From contig CM053328.1 of assembly GCA_028583605.1 (NCBI GenBank), positions 30,239,578 to 30,303,577 on the forward strand: a stretch of DNA of 64,000 bases, in the 5' to 3' direction. The position numbers and the translations under genes are program-made. Positions 56,063 through 64,000 of the stretch are shown piece after piece. The DNA is from Dastarcus helophoroides. Lineage: Eukaryota; Arthropoda; Insecta; Coleoptera; Bothrideridae. How positions within the stretch are numbered: the first letter of the stretch is position 1; each line of letters starts with the position of its first letter. The notes under the pieces were generated by a model, which saw only the letters and a program-made list of their open reading frames with translations, was not told the DNA's origin and made no database searches.

Positions 56063-57870
56063 TTCACAAACTTGTTAACTGAAGCCGAAATTTTTTACTT
56101 TCTTTCACAAAATTTCGACTTTTACCTCAAAATTTGGTGTTTTGTTTTTCGAAATATTTTTCTCTATCATTATAATTTAATTTTCCTCCTTAACGAACTG
56201 GGTTTAAATGTTAAATTATATTTTTTTATAGATTTTGCTTATTTTCGCTTAAAATTTTCATTTTCATTGATAAACTTGGAATTTTTACTCGAAATATTTC
56301 ATAATATTCGGTATCTTTCGATATCGAAATTTTTATTTTAGTTACATTCGAGTTGAAAGTTAAAAATTTATTTATTTGTTTATTTATTTGTATTTCGAAT
56401 TGTAGTTGTAAATCACCAAATTTTAAGAAAAAATTTCAACACTTCTGAAAAGAGTGTAACTATTTCTGAATTAAACTAGAAATTTTGAGAATTTTTCACG
56501 CGGATTTTCAATTATTTCAAAATGTTGACAGTTTTTTCAAATCTCGAATTTAGACTTGACATGTTTATTTTTATAATTTGATTTTTTAATTCGAAACGTC
56601 TAGGAAAAAATCGAAATTTTAGGAAAAACTTTTTTTACAAATATTCGAAATTTTTAAAGAAAAATCACAACGATTAACAAATACTTCCAAAATTTCGATT
56701 TCAATTCCGAAATTTTGAAACACGAACATAAGCAAACATAAGTCAAATTCGCTAATTTTTCGTTTTTAACTTTAAATAATGACACATATTTTCATTTCAA
56801 TTCTTTTCTAAAATGTATGTGTTACCAGTCAAATTTTTATAGAGGTTTTTTGAAATGTTAAACTTTTTCTGAAAAATCGGAGTGAGTTATAAACCTGAAA
56901 TTTAAACTCTAAAAAGGGCTTATAATTTATACAATAAAAAGTTCTTCAGATATCTGCTTTAAGCTCAAATTACCTTTTTTTTTTAGAAAAATGTACTTTT
57001 TTTGGACGATTCTGCTGAAAATTTTGATTTTAGGAGTTTCGACTTTTTTTTAAAAAATCTTACTTTTTTTGAAAGTCCTTTTTTTATTCTCTCAAATTTT
57101 CACCTTCTGTTTCCTGATTTCTAACATTTCAGATAATTTTTTTTTAATTTTGTCAACTTTGAATTTTTAGAAGTTTTCACTTTTTTTTTAATTCTCACCT
57201 TAATTAGCAAGATTGAAGTTTTTCTCGAATTTTGTCCCATCTGCTTTCGATTTTTCTTATAGATTGAAAGCTTTTTGCCCAAACGACTTTAACATTCGAT
57301 TTCTTTTTCAAAACTCTGATTTTCTTCTAGAAATGTCGACTTTTTCTGGAAATTTCGAATTTTTGTACATTTTGACTGGATTTTTTTCTTTACCTATTAA
57401 TTTCGATTAGTAAACATTTGGAATTTACAGACTTTCAAATTTAGACTTTTTCGAATTTTACCTTTTTGAAAATCTCGACTATTTTGAAAATTTCAATTCT
57501 TTATTGAAATGCAAAGTCTTCAAAATATCGATTTATCCGAAAATTTCAAATTTTTCTCGAAATTTTGATGTTTTTTAAATGTTAACATCATTTAAAAATC
57601 GGTAGCATTTTTAACATTTCGACTGTTTTGAACATGTTGACCTTTTTTGAAAATACAGAAAATTTCGATTTTTTATCCATTTGCAACTTTTTTAAAAACA
57701 CCGATGTATCTAAAAATTTCGATTTTTTCCTGAAATGTTGATTTTTTGTTAATTTCAAAAACGTAGCTTTTTGAAAATTAAAACATTTTTGAAGAGGCTT
57801 TAAAAATTTCGACTCTGAATATTTCAATCTTTCCGATCTTTCAAATTTTCGCATTTTTATTAAAATTTTG
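56063..57870 (+). repeat. T-rich TTTCGACTTTT-type degenerate repeat
   Basis: Diverged copies of the window-wide motif, T-rich on the plus strand. No gene is seen. Confidence 0.5.
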
Positions 57871-57876
57871 TCTCTA

Positions 57877-58633
57877 AATTTTGGTTTTTCTTGTGAATCG
57901 GGAATTTTTTTAAAAATAGCTTTTTTTAGCTTTGATTTTTTTGAAGATTCGGATGAGAAATCTTTTTTTTCGAACTTTCACATTTTTGAGAATTTATCAC
58001 TGAAAATTTTTGTTTTTTCAAACACATTTTATTATTATCATCGTCACAAAACCAAGTAATGTAGATTTTCTTGTTACTTGCGGAGAAAATTGATTATGGA
58101 CATCAACAGAAAACACCAATTTTGGTTTTTCTTGTGGATCGAAACTTTTTAAAAAATAGCTTTTTTTTATTTAGATCACTTTAATTTTTTTGGCTTTGAC
58201 TTTTTTGAAAATTCGACTGAGAAATCTTTCTTCCGAACTTTCACATTTTTGAGAATTTATCACTGAAAATTTTCGATTTTTCAAACACCTTTTATTATTA
58301 CCATCGTCACAAAACCAAGTAATGTAGATTTTTTTGTAACTTGCGGAGAAAATTGATTATGGACATCAGCAGGAAACACCAATTTTGGTTTTTCTTTTGG
58401 ATCCAGACTTTTTTTAAATAATAGCTAGATCATTTAAATTTTTTTGGCTTTGACTTTTTTGAAATTTCGACTGAGAAATCTTTCTTTCGAACTTTCACAT
58501 TTTTGAGAATTTATGAGTGAAAATTTTCGATTTTTTAAACACCTTTTACTATTACCATCGTCACAAAACCAAGTAATGTAAATTTTCTTGTTACTTGAGG
58601 AGAAAACTGATTATGGATATCAACAGGAAACAC
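57877..58633 (+). repeat. Tandem repeat, unit about 237-263 bp, three copies
   Basis: The landmark AATTTTGGTTTTTCTT recurs at about 57880, 58118 and 58381. Shared words are GAGAAATCTTTCTT, GAACTTTCACATTTTTGAG, ACCATCGTCACAAAACC, AAGTAATGTAGATTTT, GGAGAAAATTGATTATGGA and CATCA(A/G)CAG(A/G)AAACACCA. The third copy runs straight into a small MITE-like piece. Confidence 0.8.
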
Positions 58634-58719
58634 CAGTGGCGTGCTTAATTGCAAAATATCTACAAAAATTGCGGCGGTGCTACACGCCTACGCATTTTGC
58701 AACCATATGTGGACCACTG
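58634..58719. mobile_element. Tiny MITE-like inverted-repeat piece
   Basis: Starts CAGTGGCGTGC and ends GTGGACCACTG; the ends match over six bases, and TTGCAAAAT occurs in both halves in inverted orientation. At 86 bp it would be an internally deleted remnant. No clear target duplication. Confidence 0.4.
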
Positions 58720-59770
58720 ATGGTACACGTTGACAGTAGAGTGTTAAACACAAAATGATAACATTTACGAACATTTTATTATTGTTTCTTAATCCAGCTT
58801 TGACCTTGAAATGAGATATAGAAATTTTGAGAAGGTTTTTTAATAAATTTCAAGCTTTTTTTTGAAATTTTTACTTTTAATGCTAAACATTTCGTGTTAA
58901 CATTCGAAAATGTTTCTGTTAATTAGGAGTTTTTTTTCGAATTGGCGCGAATGTATCCAATAACTTGATATGCAAGTCTTTCTTGGTTTCAGGGGACAAG
59001 ATTTGTATATCAATTTTGAAGATAACCAAGGACAAATCCGTTCCACCAAAAAAAATATCCAATAGCTATTACCGCGAGTTCGACTGCGACTTTAAATGAA
59101 TAATTCACGACAACGAAAAAACTATCCAAAATTAAAGAGAGTTTTTAAATTTGTTAAATTGACAGATCAATTTGTTTTGTTTTGGCTCCGGTTTTAATTA
59201 AGAACCAAATATAGTAGATTGTTGTAAGATAGCGATAGATAGTGCCGTCGATCATACATATTTTCTCAGTTATAAAATTAGTTTGAATAAACGCAGCTTT
59301 AAAGAGTTCGTGCTGGTTGCAGAACGATGATTTGTCCAAACTGGTTGATGTGTTCATGTGTATATTTAGTTACACAGCGAGGTTCCAGCTATATGGTTAA
59401 ACCCTATCATTAGATGACGCTGTAGTCGCTGTCAGATTTTGTAATTATTTACACAGAAAATAGAGAAATTTCATCAACTCTTTTCGATATAATATTAGTT
59501 TGGGAGTATCTGGAAGGTTTCTTGGATAAAAAGTATCCTATTAATGATCACTTCTATACCGATTTCTTCAAAATCACTTTAGTAATTGATCCCTAAAAAG
59601 CAGATATACAAACAGACAAAGAGAAGGTCGCTTTTATGCATTAGTTAGGATCCAGAAAAAAGTAGAATTTACCAAGGATAAAATAGAAATTATTGATTAT
59701 TTAGAAAAGAGTTGATGATAGTTGGGAAAGGAGATAACGTCAAATATTTAATCGTTATGAACCCTTTTTA
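58720..59770. other. Noncoding sequence with a hairpin-family fragment
   Basis: Bases 58976-59050 match the right-arm end of the hairpin family (TTTCTTGGTTTCAGGGGACA, GATAACCAAGGAC, CCGTTCCACCAAAA). The rest has no recognised gene; the frame at 59154-59357 has no domain. Confidence 0.5.
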
Positions 59771-59771
59771 C

Positions 59772-60060
59772 CAGTGGCGGCTGGTCCTATAGAGCGCAAG
59801 AGCGCGCGCACCTTGGGAAATCAGTGATTAATTTTTTTCTGTTTAATGTCAAAGACAAGGATTTATCACATTTTTAAGTACTAAATAATTATCTCTAGTA
59901 CTAGCACTAGTACTTAAATAAGTTGGTGCGCTCAGAACTAAGCACTTAGCGTGGCTGCTGTACGATTCCTATCAACGGCATCCTCGCATTTCGTAGAAAC
60001 AATAAACTACGGAGCGCGCAAAAGTTAGCGCGGTACGCCGCTCCCCCACGGGATGTTGTC
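59772..60060. mobile_element. Possible DNA-transposon end region
   Basis: Starts CAGTGGCGGCTGGTCC, as many arthropod DNA transposons and the MITE at 8355 do, and is rich in GCGCGC. Near 60020-60055 lies GCGCGCAAAAGTTAGCGCGG and CCGCTCCCCCA, which partly complement the left end. Ends and target duplication are not resolved. Confidence 0.35.
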
Positions 60061-60500
60061 GGATGATGAGTACGAGACAGAGTTTGAAGTGAAATATTTA
60101 TGGTTCATGTGATAAGATTTCTGTTACAACTTTTGTATCTTAATTTTGTTTCGAAATGAAGGAATTGATTTTCATATCGTCAATCAATTATATTTCGATT
60201 ATCTAATTATTAACATAAAAAGAAGTCATATGAGTTACAAATTTTATTACGTGTAATACATCTGCAATCAATCTGGCAGTAGCATATCTTGTTACATCTG
60301 TCTGCGTTGTCTGTTATTGTTGTGATTGGCTGATTTGTATGATTTAAATATTTAAACAAATGTTAAAATGAGTGACACAGACTGAACACTTTGGAGGTTT
60401 AAAACTATAAATATTCAATCATTTAAATTATAATTAAGTTACGAGAATGTTTTGTGTATTATTATTATTATGCATTAGTACTTAAAGAGGAAAAATAAGT
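60061..60500. other. Unassigned AT-rich sequence
   Basis: No repeat structure or gene recognised. Confidence 0.4.
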
Positions 60501-60655
60501 AGGGATGCTAACGATAGTTTAATGTTTTCAAAACATCGATATATCGTTTGTAAACATCAATATTTCAACATCGATTCTAAAACATAAAAAATATCGATAC
60601 ATCGTTCAGTTTACAAACGATGTTTGAAAAATCGATGTATCGTATCGCGATGGAA
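60501..60655. repeat. ATCGAT-rich palindromic block beginning TAGGGATGC
   Basis: Starts TAGGGATGCTAACGAT and contains repeated inverted words AACATCGAT/ATCGATGT and GTTTACAAACGATG. A matching block in opposite sense ends GTTGCATCCCTA at 63910-63921. The two could be termini of a 3.4-kb non-autonomous element or two copies of one MITE. Confidence 0.45.
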
Positions 60656-63600
60656 TTAGCGCAATCTGTTGCATTGAATTAATATTGATGATACAAATGA
60701 CCACACAATTTTGTTATTAGTCGCTTGATGGCAGCAGTGTATATTTAACAAATTGTTACTGAAGCTTAGCGGCAGGCATACAAACAGTACAATTATCTGA
60801 CAATTCATAGTTACGATATTTTTATTTGGCAACCTATAACAAAACACAAATTTTGAAAGAAAAATGAGAATTTTTAGAAAAGTAATAATTTGAAAACTCA
60901 GAATTTTCACAATTATTTACTATTTATTTAATATTAAAAAAAAATTCTTACCTATCAACATTTCCAGTCTGAACTTCAAATATTCAGTTTCTTTAACACA
61001 ACTTACTTTACATAAATTTCCTTTTTTTGAATTTTAATTTTGTTAATTTCGTATTTTAATTGAAAACCTCTACAAAAAAAGTCGAAATTTTTATAAAAAA
61101 GATAAACATTTCTAGAAATAGACCAATTTTCAAGTTAGAAATAAAAATGTCCAAATTAAAACCGAAAGAGAATTCTCAAAACTTCAGACCTAATTTTCAA
61201 ATTTGGAATATTTAAAAAGTTGTCAATTTTTGAATAAATAAATCTTCATACTTAATAAAAGAAATTATAAGTTTTTATCAAAATACCTTGTTTAAATTTG
61301 AAAATTGCATACTTTTTAATTCCATATTTTCTTAGAAATCTCGAACCTTTCCTGAAATTGGGCATTAAATTTTTATTTTTATAAATTTTGGTTTTTTTCC
61401 GAATTGTTCTTACCAAATCCGGACTTTAATTTAAAACTTTTATCGAAATATTGAACATTTTTTTATTAATTTTTAAGATTTAAGTGGAAAATTTTAGAAC
61501 TTTAAGTTTAGCTTTTAAATGTTAAAGTTTCTTCTCATGTACGTCTATAATTTTGAAATGTCTGCTTTGTTCAAAAAATTTAAACTTCAAATGTACTCTT
61601 CGGCTCAAAATTTTTTTTACAAAATTCGACTTTTTCAAAAAATCCAGTTTTTTGGAAATCTTGCCTTTTTATTGAACATTTTAACTTTTTATGAAAATGT
61701 TTACATTTTTCAAAGTTTCGACTAATTAAAAATTTTCGTATTTTTTTCCGTTTTTTTAAAATTTCTAGTTTTTCGAAAATTTGGAACTTTTTGAAAATTT
61801 CGATTTTCAAAAAATGTCGGATTCTTCTGAAAATTTTGAGTTTTTAAATTTTTGATTCTTTTTGAAAATTACTAAGACTCAAAGCTTGGCTTTTTTAAGA
61901 GTTTGGCATTTTCACAAACTGCTTTGACTTTTATAAAAAGTTTGAGTTTATATAAAAATTTCGAATTGTTTTCGAAAATCTGGAATTTTTACTGAAAATT
62001 TTAATTTTTTATAAAAATTCAACATTTTTCAAAATTTCAACTTTTAATTTCTTCAAAATGTTAATTTATTTTTCAAAATTGTGACTTTTTAAAAAATTTC
62101 GACATTTTTTAGAAATTTTTATTTTTTAAAATTCCTTGGATTTTTCTAAACATTTCACTTTTTATCAAAAACTTTCGATTTTTTTTTAAAATTCAATTTT
62201 TTTTAAATTGTCGATTTTTTTTTAATTCTGACGTTATTTTAAAATTTCAACTATTTTGAAAAATTCAGATTTTTTTAAGTTACATTTTTTCAAAGTTTCA
62301 CCCATTTTTAAAATGTTTGGTTATTTCTCAAAATTTCGAATTTTTCGTTAAATCTTTACTTTTCCAAAATGACATTTTCTTAAGTTAAATTAGAACCACT
62401 TTTAAAAAAGTTTGGCATTTTTGAAAATTTCATTTTTTCATAAAAAAAATTGAAATTTTCTTGAAAGGCATCTTTTGAAATTTTCCAGTTGTCTTTAAAA
62501 TTTCGACTTTCTTTTTAAACATTTCGATATTTTTCAATTTTCAACAGTGTTTACAAATTTTGTCCTCTTTAAGCTTTGATTATTTTACAAAATTTCAACC
62601 TTTTTTGAAAATCTTTACTTTGGTCAAAATTACAATTTATCTTCAAATGAAATTGGTAAAAAAAAATTTTCGCTTTTTTTGGAAATCGGTTTTTTTTAAA
62701 TGTTGTCTTGAACCTGTTTACTATTTCTTTCAGAATTTTCACATTTTTGAAAATTTTGACTTTTATGAAAATGTCGATATTTTTTTAAATTATAACTTGA
62801 AATTTCGATTCAAAATTCGTCTGTTAAAATTCCGACTTTCTCGAAAATTTGAAACGTTTTCAAATATTTCGTTTTTTAAAAATTTTCGAATTCTTTTTTT
62901 TTAATTAGTGCGACTCAAAAATTTTTAAAATTTGATATTTTCTCAAGACTTCGCTTTTTTTAAATTCCGACTTTTATAAAGTTTGGCATTTTTACAAAAT
63001 TTTGCCTGACGTTTTAAAAAAAACTTTTATCGAAATTTAGACTTTTTTGGAAAAACCTGAATTTTTTATGAAAATTTTAACGTTTCAAAATTTAGCCTTT
63101 TCTTTTAAATTTCCGAAGTTCCTCAAAATTTTAAGTTCTTTTTCATAATGTTGGGTATTTTATATATTTTGACATTTTTAAAATTCGTTTATTTTTCAAA
63201 ATTCCAAAATTTGTAATAAACCAGATTTTATTTTTATAAATTTTAGTTTTTTCCCGAAATTTGAGTTTTTTTGACATTTCATAAAAAATAATCAAAGAAA
63301 TTAGGCGAGGAAAAACCATCAACCAATAAACAGTGTTAGAAACTTCGAGTTTAAAGGCGAATTGTCGAGTTTTTCTCAAAATTTCGACTTCAATCTCGAA
63401 ATATCAACTTTTTTCTCGGAATTCCAGGAGTAAAGTCAAAATTTTGACTTTAATCTCAAATTTCGACTTTAACCTGAAAATTTCGAGAAATTAGTTGAAA
63501 TTTTAGTTATTAAAAATTGAAGCAACTGAACACATCCTACCGTCATCTATCAATATTGTATACCTAACCTAATTTTCGTGTATATTTATGGTCGAATGTT

Positions 63601-63790
63601 CGAGATTAAAGTCGAAATTGAAGGAGAAATTTCGAGAAAAAAGTTAAAATTTCGACATTAGAGTCAAAATGTTGACGAAATTTCGAGAAAAAAGTGGAAA
63701 TTCCAATTAAACTCGGAATTAAAAAAAGTTCTTTTTAAATTGATGTCCTTTTCTACACTTTCCGAATTTTGACTTCTTAAACTCGCAATT
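60656..63790. repeat. AT-rich degenerate repeat between the two ATCGAT blocks
   Basis: The stretch 61000-63200 is T-rich TTTTGAAAATTTCGACTTTT-type sequence. Frames on both strands are low complexity. No gene or RNA is seen. Confidence 0.5.
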
Positions 63791-63921
63791 AAATATTTAA
63801 AAAACATCAGAAAAACATCGATGTATCGATACCGAATACCGATGTTTAAAACATTGATGTTTCATTGAAAAAAATATCGATGTTCAAACATCGATGCTTT
63901 TTTGAACGATGTTGCATCCCT
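63791..63921. repeat. ATCGAT-rich palindromic block ending GCATCCCTA
   Basis: Words AACATCGATGTATCGATAC, ATACCGATGTTT and AACATCGATGC, ending GTTGCATCCCTA. Inverted partner of 60501-60655. Confidence 0.45.
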
Positions 63922-64000
63922 AAAAACAAGTACCTAACTGTGAAATGATAAATACTAAATGCGTACGTGTCGGCTGATCGATTGCGTTTGCTAATTGTAC

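Noticed and set aside
55308..56078. 256-codon plus-strand frame and 227-codon minus-strand frame
   Set aside because: Both are translations of the CT/GA microsatellite (Leu/Ser and Arg/Glu only); openness follows from composition.
59154..59357. Possible 5' exon of the PUL-like gene
   Set aside because: No fitting donor/phase and no similarity to the charged N-terminal region.
62560..62904. 114-codon Phe-rich frame
   Set aside because: Low-complexity translation of the T-rich repeat; no conserved pattern.

Overview
The window is eukaryotic, very AT-rich and mostly repetitive. A split gene with GT-AG introns (two of only 49-50 bp, others up to 8 kb), a BEL/Pao retrotransposon, mariner/pogo-type DNA transposons, a jockey/CR1-type LINE tail and many TCGA-containing AT-rich repeats suggest an insect, possibly a beetle; the species guess is weak. 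No prokaryotic or viral gene organisation is present. Apart from transposon remnants, I can support only one cellular gene.

Layout. 1-8.7 kb: a LINE 3' end, a 1.8 kb foldback element with about 520-bp arms (3145-4952), a broken IS630/Tc1-mariner-like transposase (5465-5960), a pogo-like element with TA target duplication (7218-8323) and a 0.3 kb MITE (8355-8677). 8.7-12.5 kb: four tandem copies of a unit of about 960 bp. 12.7-13.0 kb: a solo LTR with a 4-bp target duplication. 15.2-15.7 kb: an unassigned GC-richer island. 16.6-19.6 kb: a satellite of about 318-bp units, roughly nine copies. 23389-30140: a complete but inactivated BEL/Pao element on the minus strand, with LTRs, 5-bp target duplication GTGAC, a primer-binding site matching the tRNA-Tyr 3' end, and decayed gag, protease, RT, RNase H, integrase and DUF5641 regions. 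31.1-36.5 kb: a truncated foldback element, and a minisatellite interrupted by nested inverted repeats with a 1.0 kb foldback at the core.

38.06-54.5 kb, minus strand: six coding exons (346 codons before the stop) of a conserved protein with a basic/acidic charged N-terminal part and an all-helical C-terminal part resembling the PUL (PLAP/Ufd3/Lub1) domain of PLAA-type ubiquitin/Cdc48 adaptors. Its 5' end is missing or unrecognised. Its introns contain another TACAGGG-ended foldback (45889-47268), a hairpin repeat (43957-44217) and about 1-kb tandem repeats.

54.5-64 kb: a CT/GA tract of about 680 bp, a tandem repeat of about 255-bp units, small MITE-like pieces and more AT-rich repeat.

Two patterns cut across the window. 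First, more than half of it consists of degenerate copies of a short motif (AAAAGTCGAAATTTT and its complement) in blocks that keep one orientation for kilobases. Second, at least seven short stretches in three sequence contexts, mostly inside inverted repeats, have the order CUGANGA, hairpin, GAAA(C) of a hammerhead-ribozyme core; this is the most interesting lead.
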